Shown piece by piece: positions 53,910-62,958 of a stretch of DNA of 64,000 nt. The stretch comes from Riemerella columbipharyngis. Its GTDB lineage: Bacteria > Bacteroidota > Bacteroidia > Flavobacteriales > Weeksellaceae. The position numbers and the translations under genes are program-made. The stretch spans positions 124,001 through 188,000 of the forward strand of contig NZ_FNAS01000002.1 in NCBI RefSeq assembly GCF_900101995.1. The letters run 5' to 3'. The notes under the pieces were generated by a model that ran no database searches, had not been told where the DNA came from, and saw nothing but the letters and a program-made list of their open reading frames with translations. Numbering within the stretch: the stretch's first letter is position 1; each line of letters opens with the position of its first letter.

Positions 53910-54294
53910 CTCAATTTTATCATTAAAAATAGAAGAAATTTATTTACTGTCAATAAAAAGAATTGCTGAATACGAGGAAGTTTGGATTTTAGATGATGAT
54001 GGAATATTAACTTATGGTGATGAAGAGCAAATATACTTCCCTATTTGGCCTGAAAAAATCTTTGCAGAATTAAATGCCATCAATGAGTGGGAAGCAGCTC
54101 AACCTTATAGCATTCCATTAGAAGAATTTTTATTGGATTTTATTCCAAATTTAATTGAAAACAATTACTTTTTATCTGTTTTCCCTAGAGAAAATGCAGA
54201 GAATTTTATTGTTCATCCCAAGGATTTTGCTAGAGATATCAATGAGTATATTGATGAATATTTCGGCGAAAGTTATGAATTAACATATTTATAA
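53884..54294 (+). CDS. DUF2750-like protein
   Basis: A 136-residue acidic protein from the ATG at 53884. Features of the DUF2750 family from memory: KRIAEYEEVWILDDDGILTYG, IYFPIWPEKIFAELNA (W-P motif), IPLEEFLLDFIPNL and a C-terminal FP segment. Homologues are single-domain proteins of unknown role, often near polymorphic toxins or genes of unknown function. Its start lies inside the previous gene (26-base overlap). AT-rich. Moderate certainty on family. Confidence 0.65.
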   Translation: MTNRKKEINSILSLKIEEIYLLSIKRIAEYEEVWILDDDGILTYGDEEQIYFPIWPEKIFAELNAINEWEAAQPYSIPLEEFLLDFIPNLIENNYFLSVFPRENAENFIVHPKDFARDINEYIDEYFGESYELTYL

Positions 54295-54360
54295 AATTTT
54301 AGGGGTTATATTAGATAACGACTAAAACTCAATTTAGAATTATTTATGCTGATATCTACT

Positions 54361-54443
54361 GTAGTTATGATGCATTTGATGTGAGTAAACTTAGCTATTT
54401 TCTCATCAATCACAGTCTACATTTTACTAAACATCATAACTAC
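54361..54443. repeat. 12-bp inverted repeats bounding an 83-bp element
   Basis: A 12-bp sequence (54361-54372) recurs in perfect inverted form at 54432-54443, with a 59-base spacer containing further imperfect complementarity. It lies in the 200-base gap before parC. It might be a MITE-like remnant or an RNA hairpin; no target duplication seen. Confidence 0.5.
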
Positions 54444-54496
54444 ATAAAAAGAAAACAAAGAATAGAAAGTTTTTAATTTTATTTGAGCTAAATTAA

Positions 54497-57055
54497 ATGA
54501 AAGAGCAAAACAGCCATAAAGAAGAAACATTAAAAAAACTGTCAGGATTATACAAAGATTGGTTTTTAGACTACGCATCTTATGTTATCTTAGATCGTGC
54601 CATTCCTTCTATATACGATGGCTTCAAGCCCGTACAAAGAAGAATAATGCACTCTATGAGAGAGCTGGAAGACGGTAGATACAATAAAGTGGCCAATATC
54701 GTGGGAAATACGATGAAATATCACCCTCACGGTGATGCTTCCATCACAGATGCTATGGTTCAGATTGGACAAAAAGAACTTCTCATTGACACTCAGGGGA
54801 ACTGGGGAAATATCTATACCGGAGATTCTGCCGCAGCTGCCAGATATATAGAAGCACGACTAACGCCTTTTGCCCTTGAAGTTGTTTTTAATCCTAAAAC
54901 TACCCACTGGACAAAATCATACGACGGCAGAAACAACGAACCTATTGATCTTCCTGTAAAATTCCCGCTGCTTCTCGCTCAGGGTGTAGAAGGTATAGGG
55001 GTAGGACTTTCCACTAAAATAATGCCTCACAATTTCAATGAACTTATAGAGGCTTCCATCGCACATTTGAAAGGGAAAAAATTTGAGCTCTATCCGGATT
55101 TTATGACCGGAGGTATGCTGGATGTGAGCAATTATAATGACGGAGAACGCGGCGGAAGACTACGCTCAAGAGCAAAAATTATTCAAAAGGATAAACATAC
55201 TCTTTGCATCACAGAGCTGCCCTATGGCATTACCACCGGCAATCTGATTGATAAAATCATCAAAGCCAATGAGAAGGGTAAAATTAAAATCAAAAAAATA
55301 GAGGATAATACTTCGGATGAGGTAGAGATAAATATACACCTGAATAATGATGTTTCGCCCGATAAGATGATAGATGCACTCTATGCTTTTACAGACTGCG
55401 AAATATCCATATCACCGAATGCCTGCGTCATTGTAGGAGATAAACCAATGTTTCTTTCGGTCTCTGAAATTCTTAAACAAAATACAGACTTTACGGTTTC
55501 TTTATTGAAAAAAGAATTAGAAATAGAGCTCGGAGAGTTAGAGGAGAAATGGCACTTTGCATCATTAGAGAAAATTTTTATCGAAAACGAACTCTACCAA
55601 GAAATCAAAGGAAAAGACAGCAAAGAAGCCGTCTATGATGCCATTGGAAAAGCCTTGGAGCCTTTTACCAAAAACTTAATGCGTGCCGTGGCTACGGAGG
55701 ATATTATCCGCCTTACAGAACTTCCTTTTATGCGAATTTCCAGATATGACAGGGATAAAGCTTTGGAGAATATAGCCGCTTTGGAGGGGAAAATGGAACA
55801 GGTGAAATACCACCTGGACAACCTAATCGCCTTCGCCATCGATTACTTCAAAAACATACAAAAAAAATACGGCAAAGGGAAAGAAAGACGCACAGAGCTT
55901 AGAATATTTGACACTATTGATGCGACCAAAGTAGCCGTAGCCAATGAAAAATTCTATGTTAATCGCACCGAAGGATTTATCGGAACGGCACTCAAAAAAG
56001 ACGAACATGTCTTTGACTGCTCTGATATTGACGACATCATTACATTTAGAAAAGACGGAATAATGCAGATTACAAAAGTAGAGCCTAAAACTTTCGTGGG
56101 TAAAGATATTCTGCATGTAGGCGTCTGGAAAAAGAACGACAGCAGAACGGTCTATAATATGATTTACCGCGAAGGAAAAACAGGGCCTTACTATATGAAA
56201 CGCTTTGCCGTAACTTCCATTACAAGAAATACCGAGTATCCTCTCGCATCCGACAAAAAAGGTTCCGAAATTCTCTATTTTTCTGCTAATCCCAACGGAG
56301 AAGCGGAAGTAGTAAGCGTGCTGCTAAAACCAAGTGCCCGAATTCGTAAAAACAAAATAGAGATAGACTTTTCTGATTTAGCCATCAAAGGACGAAATTC
56401 CAAAGGAAATCTCGTTACCAAATATGCTGTAAAAAAAGTAGATTTGAAAGAAGAAGGCGTATCGACATTAGCCCCAAGGAAAATTTGGTTTGACGATACC
56501 GTACGCCGCCTAAACGCCGAAGGCAGAGGGACGCTGCTTGGCTATTTCAAAGGAGATGACAAAATCCTTACTATTAATACCAAAGGAGAAGCCAGACTTA
56601 CTTCTTTTGATTTAATGAACCGTTTTGATGACGAGTATCTTATCCTTGAAAAATGGAACCCTGAACAAGTGGTTTCTTGTATTTACTACGACGGAGAAAA
56701 AGATATTTACTATATCAAAAGATTCCTTTTGGAGAACCATCTCAATTCTCAGATTTTTATGCCAAGCGAACACCCTAAATCCTTTGTGGAATTTGTAGGA
56801 ACTACCGACGGCTGCACTGCAGAAATCATTTTTTCTAAAAAGGACAAAGAACCGGAATTCATTAACATTGATGAATTTATTTCCGTAAAAGGAATTAAAG
56901 CTATGGGAAACCAGTTTATCAAAGAAAAGGTAAAATCTATCAATATGTCTGTTCCGGAAAAAGAGCCTGAAAAAGAACCGGAAGAAATTATTGCTCCTAC
57001 AAATAGCAATGACGAATCCCCCGCAGAAGGTATCATAGGAGATTTATTTGAATAA
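54497..57055 (+). CDS. parC: DNA topoisomerase IV subunit A
   Basis: Cleavage and rejoining subunit of topoisomerase IV. 852 residues. The winged-helix core has KPVQRRIMHSM, GNTMKYHPHGD (about 70-80) and the active tyrosine in AAAARYIEARLT (Tyr117). After the coiled-coil region a C-terminal domain with beta-propeller-like repeats follows, ending in an acidic tail (KEPEKEPEEI). Complete; the length fits Bacteroidota ParC. It is separated from parE by two small genes. The gap upstream carries an inverted repeat element. Confidence 0.95.
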   Translation: MKEQNSHKEETLKKLSGLYKDWFLDYASYVILDRAIPSIYDGFKPVQRRIMHSMRELEDGRYNKVANIVGNTMKYHPHGDASITDAMVQIGQKELLIDTQGNWGNIYTGDSAAAARYIEARLTPFALEVVFNPKTTHWTKSYDGRNNEPIDLPVKFPLLLAQGVEGIGVGLSTKIMPHNFNELIEASIAHLKGKKFELYPDFMTGGMLDVSNYNDGERGGRLRSRAKIIQKDKHTLCITELPYGITTGNLIDKIIKANEKGKIKIKKIEDNTSDEVEINIHLNNDVSPDKMIDALYAFTDCEISISPNACVIVGDKPMFLSVSEILKQNTDFTVSLLKKELEIELGELEEKWHFASLEKIFIENELYQEIKGKDSKEAVYDAIGKALEPFTKNLMRAVATEDIIRLTELPFMRISRYDRDKALENIAALEGKMEQVKYHLDNLIAFAIDYFKNIQKKYGKGKERRTELRIFDTIDATKVAVANEKFYVNRTEGFIGTALKKDEHVFDCSDIDDIITFRKDGIMQITKVEPKTFVGKDILHVGVWKKNDSRTVYNMIYREGKTGPYYMKRFAVTSITRNTEYPLASDKKGSEILYFSANPNGEAEVVSVLLKPSARIRKNKIEIDFSDLAIKGRNSKGNLVTKYAVKKVDLKEEGVSTLAPRKIWFDDTVRRLNAEGRGTLLGYFKGDDKILTINTKGEARLTSFDLMNRFDDEYLILEKWNPEQVVSCIYYDGEKDIYYIKRFLLENHLNSQIFMPSEHPKSFVEFVGTTDGCTAEIIFSKKDKEPEFINIDEFISVKGIKAMGNQFIKEKVKSINMSVPEKEPEKEPEEIIAPTNSNDESPAEGIIGDLFE

Positions 57056-57065
57056 AAATATAAAT

Positions 57066-57704
57066 ATGACAATAGGTTTTTTAATTATTATTGCGACTTG
57101 TATTATCTCTTATCAAGGGTTTAACAACCGAGCTTTTTTTGAGAAATATAAATTCAATGTTCAAGATATTACCGTACGGAAAGAATATATCCGTTTGGTG
57201 AGTTCCGGCTTTCTACACGCGGATTGGTCTCATCTTTTTTTCAATATGCTTTCGTTGTATTTTTTTCAAGGTATTGTAGAAACTTATTTTGGGACTATTG
57301 GCTTTTGGGTTATTTACTTCGGTTCAATGATTGCCGGTAACTTTTTCAGCTTGCTCATTTACAAAAACAAACCTTGGTATTCTGCCATTGGGGCTTCCGG
57401 TGCTGTATCAGGAATTATCTTTGCGGCAATTGCGATGGCACCTAATGATATTAATATCAATTTTCTTCCCGGTTGGATTTTCGGGACTCTCTACTTTTCT
57501 TATTCCGTCTATATGATGCTGAACCCTAAACAATGGGATAATCTCGGACATTCTGCCCACCTTGGAGGTGCAGCATTTGGGCTGGTTTATGTTGCTTTAT
57601 TACGGACGAATATCGTTATTCAACACTTTTTTTATCTTACTGTAATGACACTACCTCTACTCTATTTATCATACCAAATTTTCATTAACAAAAAAATAAA
57701 ATAG
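57066..57704 (+). CDS. Rhomboid-family intramembrane serine protease
   Basis: A 212-residue membrane protease from the ATG at 57066; the frame can be extended to a TTG at 57048 but this overlaps parC and is unlikely. It has six or more hydrophobic segments. The active-site serine is in GASGAVSG (Ser111) and the partner histidine in GHSAHLGG (His165); HADWSHLFFNMLSLY holds the conserved HxxxN region. It cleaves transmembrane substrates within the membrane; targets unknown. It follows parC closely and may be cotranscribed. Confidence 0.92.
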   Translation: MTIGFLIIIATCIISYQGFNNRAFFEKYKFNVQDITVRKEYIRLVSSGFLHADWSHLFFNMLSLYFFQGIVETYFGTIGFWVIYFGSMIAGNFFSLLIYKNKPWYSAIGASGAVSGIIFAAIAMAPNDININFLPGWIFGTLYFSYSVYMMLNPKQWDNLGHSAHLGGAAFGLVYVALLRTNIVIQHFFYLTVMTLPLLYLSYQIFINKKIK

Positions 57705-57725
57705 CCCTTATCCGCAAATATTAAA

Positions 57726-57752
57726 AAATCCTACTTATAGTGTAGGATTTTT
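57726..57752. terminator. Bidirectional terminator between rhomboid and pyk
   Basis: A 9-bp perfect stem (57726-57734 with 57742-57750) with T runs on both strands, ending both the rhomboid and the pyk transcripts. Confidence 0.85.
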
Positions 57753-57776
57753 ATGTTCTTATATTTGCAAAAGGGA

Positions 57777-59222
57777 TTATATATTAGACAGACGCAATGT
57801 ATTGGTTTTTCCGCCATCGTGTACCGGCATAGCATTAAGATTTACTACAAAATCTCCTTGCCTTACAAATCCATAATTGGTGGCCAGCATATTAACTTGT
57901 ATAATCGTTTCGTCTGTTGTTTTTTGCATATCATAATAATAAGCCCTCACCCCCCATAGGAGATTAAGCATTGTGAGTACTCTTGGGTTCGAACTAAATA
58001 CCAATATATGAGCATCCGGTCTGTGCGATGAAATTTGAAAAGCGGTGTATCCGGAATATGTAAGGGTAATAATGGCTTTTGCAGAAGCACTCTTTGCTAT
58101 TTTCACTGCTGAAAGACAGATTTTCTTGGTAATAAATCTTTCGTCTATACAGCTTACTTCCTTATCTATTATTTCGTTTCTTCTCTTATAGTAATGTGTA
58201 TTCTCTGCGTGTCTCACTATCCTTGACATATTTTTTACCACATCTACAGGATATTTCCCTACGGAAGTTTCGCCGGACAGCATCACCGCATCTGCACCGT
58301 CTAAAACGGAATTAGCCACATCATTTACCTCTGCTCTCGTAGGCGTAAGGCTATTGATCATCGTTTCCATCATCTGTGTTGCAATAATGGCTGGTTTAGC
58401 GTATGCTCTGGCTTTTTTCACCAATGTTTTTTGGATAACAGGTACATCTTCCATCGGTACTTCCACGCCCAAGTCTCCTCTTGCCACCATTATTCCGTCA
58501 GCTTCTTGCAGAATCTCATCTATATTTTCTACACCTTCAGGTTTCTCTATTTTTGCAATAATAGGTGTTCTAAAATTATTTGTGGGATGATTTTTAATCA
58601 GCTCTTTCAAGTCTTTAATATCTTGTGCGTGCCTCACGAAAGACAGAGCAATCCAATCCAATTGTAAATCCAATATAAAATTGGCATCACGGATATCCTT
58701 TTCTGTAAGTGCAGGTAAAGAAATATAAGTATTGGGCAAATTCACTCCTTTCTTAGAGCTCAATGGTCCTCCTTGTATAGTCTCTGCTTTTACGGTATCT
58801 ACGCCATTAGTCTCCAATACTTTCAGCATCAGCTTACCATCGTCTATCAATATAGTCTCTCCTACTTTCACATCTTGAGGGAATTTTTTGTATGTCATAA
58901 ACACCCGTGTAGAATCTCCCTCTACTTCTTCATTTGTAAAAGTGAGAATATCTCCAGGATTGAGGTATGAGCCTTCTTTTACGATCCCTATCCTTAGTTT
59001 TGGTCCCTGCAAATCTCCTAAAATAGATACAGCTGTACCGTACTCTTCATTTATTTCTCTAATGATTTCTACATTCCTTCTCACCAGATCATAGTCGGCG
59101 TGAGAAAAATTAATTCTAAAAACATCTACACCCGCTTTTATGAGCTCTACCATTTTTTCTTTGGTAGAACAAGCAGGACCTAATGTCGCTATTATTTTTG
59201 TTTTTTTTAAATCTCTAATCAT
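57777..59222 (-). CDS. pyk: Pyruvate kinase
   Basis: Makes pyruvate and ATP from phosphoenolpyruvate in glycolysis. 481 residues from the ATG at 59222, giving MIRDLKKTKIIATLGPAC. INFSHADY, DLQGPKLR, IAKIEKPEG (catalytic Lys, near 225), MVARGDLGVEVP and ATQMMETM are present, followed by the C-terminal regulatory-like domain. Complete. The first eight bases overlap the stop of the IPExxxVDY-type gene, so translation is coupled. Confidence 0.96.
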   Translation of the reverse strand: MIRDLKKTKIIATLGPACSTKEKMVELIKAGVDVFRINFSHADYDLVRRNVEIIREINEEYGTAVSILGDLQGPKLRIGIVKEGSYLNPGDILTFTNEEVEGDSTRVFMTYKKFPQDVKVGETILIDDGKLMLKVLETNGVDTVKAETIQGGPLSSKKGVNLPNTYISLPALTEKDIRDANFILDLQLDWIALSFVRHAQDIKDLKELIKNHPTNNFRTPIIAKIEKPEGVENIDEILQEADGIMVARGDLGVEVPMEDVPVIQKTLVKKARAYAKPAIIATQMMETMINSLTPTRAEVNDVANSVLDGADAVMLSGETSVGKYPVDVVKNMSRIVRHAENTHYYKRRNEIIDKEVSCIDERFITKKICLSAVKIAKSASAKAIITLTYSGYTAFQISSHRPDAHILVFSSNPRVLTMLNLLWGVRAYYYDMQKTTDETIIQVNMLATNYGFVRQGDFVVNLNAMPVHDGGKTNTLRLSNI

Positions 59223-59697
59223 AATAATCACACTGAATAATATCAAAAAGCTCGTGCCGAGAGCTTAAAACCAATTCTTCCACCTGAAGAACCTCCTCTT
59301 TCGGAAGCAAAATTAACGAAAAATCGCCAAATCCTCCCTTTGTTAATAAAATATAATCTACCAATGCTCTGTCTGAAAACAAGTATTCCGTATGCTCTAT
59401 TCCCGAGAAAAGATTCATCCGTTGTTCTACTTCTTCTACTGTATGAGAGCGATTAACAACGACTATATAATGTGTTTTGTTTCTACTATCATACGCTTCA
59501 AATCTACTAAAGAAAGCTTTGTAATAGCCTCTTTTTATTACTATATCTTTCGTCCTGCAAAATTTAAAATCATTAAGCCGATTCAATTTATAGAAAAACT
59601 GAAAATCTTCCATAGGATACGTCAATCTACACAACCCTAAAGGCAGTTCTTCCTCCTCATCGTCTTCAAAAGTCAGTACAATTTTATTATCCGGCAT
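59215..59697 (-). CDS. IPExxxVDY family protein
   Basis: A 160-residue protein of a family found mainly in Bacteroidota beside pyk. It has LPLGLCRLTYPMEDFQFFYKLNR (residues about 18-40, split), a long middle, and the C-terminal ELFDIIQCDYYD, matching the family's tail region. Function unknown. The eight-base overlap with pyk fits coupled expression and is the typical context. Confidence 0.75.
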   Translation of the reverse strand: MPDNKIVLTFEDDEEEELPLGLCRLTYPMEDFQFFYKLNRLNDFKFCRTKDIVIKRGYYKAFFSRFEAYDSRNKTHYIVVVNRSHTVEEVEQRMNLFSGIEHTEYLFSDRALVDYILLTKGGFGDFSLILLPKEEVLQVEELVLSSRHELFDIIQCDYYD

Positions 59698-59741
59698 AAT
59701 GATTATCGTAATAAAATCTTATTCCATTAACTTATTTAATG

Positions 59742-60482
59742 CTATACTATTTTTACTTTCTTGTTTAATGCATAAAAAGCTCTTTGAGCAACCTTTTCTT
59801 CTGCCTTTTTTTTAGAAGTTTCGGTAGCCGCAGCTCTTTGATTTCCATTGATAAAAATCACGGATCTGAAAACAACTTGCTTTGAAGGTAAAATTTCTTC
59901 TTTCGTTTCGTAGTTCAGCGTCCATTTATTTTTTTGGCACCATTCTAAAATCAAACTTTTATAGCTTATAATTTTATTTTTCAGTCTATCCATTTCTGCC
60001 TCCGGAATGATACGGGACAATACAATTCCCTTACAAATTTCGTACCCAAAATCCATATAAACAGCACCAATAAAAGATTCCAAAAGATTACCGGAAAGAT
60101 CTTTGCTATGCTTAAACCCTTTTTCCTCTGAAATCAAACACCGAAGTTCCAGTCTCTCACCTATTTGATTGAGGTTTTTTCTATTAACAATTTTTGATTT
60201 CATCTGGGTAAGAAATCCCTCGTTGCCATTAGGATAATGTTCAAAAAGATAGCACGAAATAATACTACCGAGAACGGAATCTCCGAGAAATTCCAAACGA
60301 TCATAGTTATTCCTTCCAAAAGAAGTCTTTAACGAAAAAGCTTCTTTATACCAAGACAATTCTTTTGGACTAAAACCTATAATTGTTCTAATCTTTTCAA
60401 ATAAAAATCTGTCCTCTTCTAGTAAATATTGTTTTTTGTGGGCTTTAGAAAGTAATTTGGTAATCTTCCTGACAATATCCAT
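59742..60482 (-). CDS. rnc: Ribonuclease III
   Basis: Cleaves double-stranded RNA in rRNA processing and mRNA turnover. 246 residues from the ATG at 60482 (MDIVRKITKLL), two bases after the fabF stop; a longer frame to 60515 overlaps fabF and begins with a non-family tail. RLEFLGDSVLG (the signature, near 82-92) is followed by the C-terminal double-stranded RNA-binding domain. Intact catalytic residues. It lies in the acpP-fabF-rnc operon, a common Bacteroidota order. Confidence 0.95.
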   Translation of the reverse strand: MDIVRKITKLLSKAHKKQYLLEEDRFLFEKIRTIIGFSPKELSWYKEAFSLKTSFGRNNYDRLEFLGDSVLGSIISCYLFEHYPNGNEGFLTQMKSKIVNRKNLNQIGERLELRCLISEEKGFKHSKDLSGNLLESFIGAVYMDFGYEICKGIVLSRIIPEAEMDRLKNKIISYKSLILEWCQKNKWTLNYETKEEILPSKQVVFRSVIFINGNQRAAATETSKKKAEEKVAQRAFYALNKKVKIV

Positions 60483-60484
60483 AG

Positions 60485-61735
60485 CTATTTTTCCACTCTT
60501 CGGAATAGTACGCAAGCGTTATGCCCACCAAATCCAAAAGTATTACTCATTGCTACATTTACATTTTTCTCCACAGCTTTATTGAATGTAAAATTGAGAC
60601 GGCTGTCTATCTTCTCATCATCTGTAAAATGATTGATAGTAGGCGGAACGATATTATGGATAATAGTCCCTACCGCTGCAATAGCTTCTATAACCCCTGC
60701 TGCACCAAGAAGATGCCCGGTCATAGATTTTGTGGAATTGATTTGAATATCATAAGCATGCTCTCCCAACAATTTAGAAATAGCATTAGATTCTGCAATA
60801 TCTCCCAACGGCGTAGAAGTCCCGTGCATATTGATATGATCGACCTCATCTGTAGTAATTCCGGCGTCTTCCAAGCAATTTTTCATCACGAGATAAGCCC
60901 CTAAACCTTCCGGATGCGGTGCCGTCATATGATAAGCATCTGCACTCATACCACCACCCTTAAGTTCGGCATATATAGTAGCACCTCGTTTTACTGCGTG
61001 CTCATATTCTTCAAGGATAATACATCCTGCACCTTCACCTAACACAAAACCATCTCTATCTTTATCGAAAGGTCTGGATGCTGTTATAGGGCTGTCATTT
61101 CTTGTAGACAGAGCCATCATAGCGTTAAAACCACCTACTCCACTTGCCGTTACAGCCGCTTCCGAACCTCCGCAGACAATAACATCTGCTTTCCCCAGCT
61201 GGATAAGCATTTTAGAATCTATAATCGCATTGGCAGATGATGCACAAGCAGAAACTGTCGTATAGTTAGGTCCGTGAAAGCCATACTCTATAGAGATATG
61301 TCCAGGTGTAATATCGGCTATCATCTTTGGGATAAAAAACGGATTAAAACGAGGAATATCTGTATTAGCCCAACCTAAAACTTCTTTTTCAAAAGTATCA
61401 AGTCCGCCAATACCAGATCCCCAAATCACTCCTACTCTATTTTTATCCACTTGATCCTCTATAATACGAGAATGCTCGACAGCCTCTCTAGCCGCCACCA
61501 AACCAAACTGCGTATTACGATCCATTTTTTTTGCCTCTTTTTTGTCAAAATAGTCCAACGCATTGAAGCCTTTGACCTCACAAGCAAACTTAGTTTTGAA
61601 ATTAGAGGCATCGAAAAGAGTAATCGGAGCAGCTCCGCTCTCACCCTTTACTAGGTTTTCCCAATATTGTTTAGCGTTATTGCCTATAGGCGTAACAGCA
61701 CCAAAACCGGTAACGACTACTCTTTTCAATTCCAT
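60485..61735 (-). CDS. fabF: 3-oxoacyl-[acyl-carrier-protein] synthase II
   Basis: Condenses malonyl-ACP with acyl-ACP to elongate fatty acids. 416 residues. Thiolase fold with active Cys in VSACASSANAI (near 163), His in NMHGTSTPLGD (near 302) and the second His in SMTGHLLGAAG (near 339). Typical length. It lies 14 bases after acpP and is followed by rnc; all probably share the promoter upstream of acpP. Confidence 0.96.
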   Translation of the reverse strand: MELKRVVVTGFGAVTPIGNNAKQYWENLVKGESGAAPITLFDASNFKTKFACEVKGFNALDYFDKKEAKKMDRNTQFGLVAAREAVEHSRIIEDQVDKNRVGVIWGSGIGGLDTFEKEVLGWANTDIPRFNPFFIPKMIADITPGHISIEYGFHGPNYTTVSACASSANAIIDSKMLIQLGKADVIVCGGSEAAVTASGVGGFNAMMALSTRNDSPITASRPFDKDRDGFVLGEGAGCIILEEYEHAVKRGATIYAELKGGGMSADAYHMTAPHPEGLGAYLVMKNCLEDAGITTDEVDHINMHGTSTPLGDIAESNAISKLLGEHAYDIQINSTKSMTGHLLGAAGVIEAIAAVGTIIHNIVPPTINHFTDDEKIDSRLNFTFNKAVEKNVNVAMSNTFGFGGHNACVLFRRVEK

Positions 61736-61749
61736 AATTAATTTTTTAT

Positions 61750-61989
61750 TTACTTGTTAACCACTTCTTCAATATAAGCGATAGCGTGACCTACTGTAGT
61801 AATTTTTTCAGCTTGATCATCAGGGATCTGAATATTAAATTCTTTTTCAAATTCCATAATAAGCTCTACAGTATCCAAAGAATCTGCGCCTAAATCGTTA
61901 GTGAAACTAGCTTCAGGAGTTACTTCTGTTTCCTCCACATCCAACTTATCAGCGATAATCGCTTTTACTCTTGATGCAATGTCTGACAT
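61750..61989 (-). CDS. acpP: Acyl carrier protein
   Basis: Carries growing acyl chains on a phosphopantetheine arm. 79 residues, highly acidic. The attachment serine is in [13 protein letters not shown] (Ser37). Complete and typical. It should be activated by a phosphopantetheinyl transferase such as the one at 7.6 kb. A TATATTTG -7 element lies at 62019-62026. Confidence 0.97.
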   Translation of the reverse strand: MSDIASRVKAIIADKLDVEETEVTPEASFTNDLGADSLDTVELIMEFEKEFNIQIPDDQAEKITTVGHAIAYIEEVVNK

Positions 61990-62018
61990 AATAATTATTT
62001 TTAAAATTTATTCAGTTG

Positions 62019-62026
62019 CAAATATA
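62019..62026 (-). promoter_or_regulatory. -7 element of acpP-fabF-rnc
   Basis: TATATTTG on the minus strand, 29 bases before the acpP ATG at 61989. No -33 match. Confidence 0.5.
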
Positions 62027-62094
62027 TAAATTTTAGTAATAATTCCACCCATTTAAATTATTTTTTTCCACAAAATTATATTTATCTATTTATT

Positions 62095-62438
62095 TCACTT
62101 ATAAAAAACACACGCAGTATAGTGGGTATTGTCCATCTTGGAACAGCTTTCCTTCATGTCCTTATCGTTCATATCAATCCGCTGATGCCACATCTCATAT
62201 CTGTGCTCGTCGTACATATTGATGAGGGTATCCAAATGGTCGATCAAAATTGCATACACCTTTCCGTCTTAGAACGATGTCAAAGACACAAAACTCTACT
62301 CCTCGAAAAGCCATGTCTTGAAGTTCTCTTCGTAAGTATACCATGCTTCATCCTTAAAATACCTGCCAAATATTTACTCGTATAGGGAAATGTTGATGTT
62401 CTATAACCAACTTGATATAAAGCTTTTTCAATAAATTC
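62095..62438 (-). pseudogene. Decayed gene of unknown family
   Basis: The reading frame ending at TGA (62095-62097) is protein-like over about 90 codons (AILIDHLDTLINMYDEH, then RYEMWHQRIDMNDKDMK). It is broken by TAA at 62269-62271 and TAG at 62296-62298, all in one frame. Beyond a shift near 62364 another frame continues (EKALYQVGYRTSTFPYTSKYLA). At least two stops and one frameshift therefore lie in what was one gene of 110 or more codons. The rich Trp/Tyr/Met composition shows it was protein-coding. No family recognised; the N-terminus is lost. Confidence 0.65.
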
Positions 62439-62787
62439 TTACTACTATTATAAAAGTATAAAATTCTTTAACAACACTTTTGGCACATTATGACTTCCAT
62501 TAAATTAATCTCAGAATTGGGTCTTAGAAAATCTTTTTTTATTGATGCTTTTCTTTATAATTATATTGTAAGAACTTAATCTTAATCGATGATTATTTAT
62601 TTCAATCTTCTTCTAAACATTTTTATCTTCAGTATCTAAATCTTCTATTAATCTATATTCAGAAATACCTGTACAATATAATCCTCAATACAAAATATAC
62701 AACTTTCTAAAACGAAATATGTATTTTTTTACAAAATAAAATAAAAAAGAGTTTTTTTTGAAATCACTAATGCTTTAAATATTTAGA

Positions 62788-62803
62788 GTCTCCTAAAGGA
62801 GAC
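62788..62803 (+). repeat. Hairpin GTCTCC-TAAA-GGAGAC
   Basis: A 6-bp perfect stem with a 4-base loop. First of a hairpin series upstream of the porin-like gene. Confidence 0.5.
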
Positions 62804-62831
62804 ATTATTTATAAGTTATAAATCACTAGTA

Positions 62832-62864
62832 TTCTAAAGAAAACTTTATACCTTTTCTTTAGAA
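62832..62864 (+). repeat. 12-bp perfect inverted repeat upstream of the porin-like gene
   Basis: 62832-62843 pairs perfectly with 62853-62864 around a 9-base loop. A 10-bp palindrome (62870-62879) follows. All lie upstream of the -7 element at 62929, so they are DNA-level sites or the end of another transcript rather than the gene's own leader. Confidence 0.5.
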
Positions 62865-62928
62865 ATCCTACTATATAGTTGTAGTAAAAATTAAATTTTT
62901 AACAATTTTAATTATTTAAAAAAAACTA

Positions 62929-62936
62929 TAAATTTG
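62929..62936 (+). promoter_or_regulatory. -7 element of the porin-like gene
   Basis: TAAATTTG, 22 bases before the ATG at 62959. Confidence 0.5.
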
Positions 62937-62958
62937 CATAAATAAAAAAATAATTAAA

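Larger units (their letters stand above)
62027..62958. other. 930-bp gap: pseudogene plus stacked hairpins
   Basis: No intact gene. It contains a pseudogene on the minus strand (62095-62438) and, from 62788, three hairpins or palindromes and a TAAATTTG -7 element before the porin gene. The stretch 62440-62787 is AT-rich and shows nothing I can name. Confidence 0.6.

Noticed and set aside
57048-57065. Longer N-terminus of the rhomboid gene from TTG 57048
   Set aside because: It overlaps parC's end and adds residues unlike the family; the ATG at 57066 begins with the first hydrophobic segment.
57985-58000. A tRNA T-loop-like string (GGGTTCGAAC)
   Set aside because: It lies inside the conserved pyk coding sequence with no acceptor stem or other tRNA parts. 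No tRNA was found in any gap.
61990-62958. A CRISPR array or tandem repeat in the long gap
   Set aside because: The only repeats are isolated inverted repeats with no regular spacing or repeated units.
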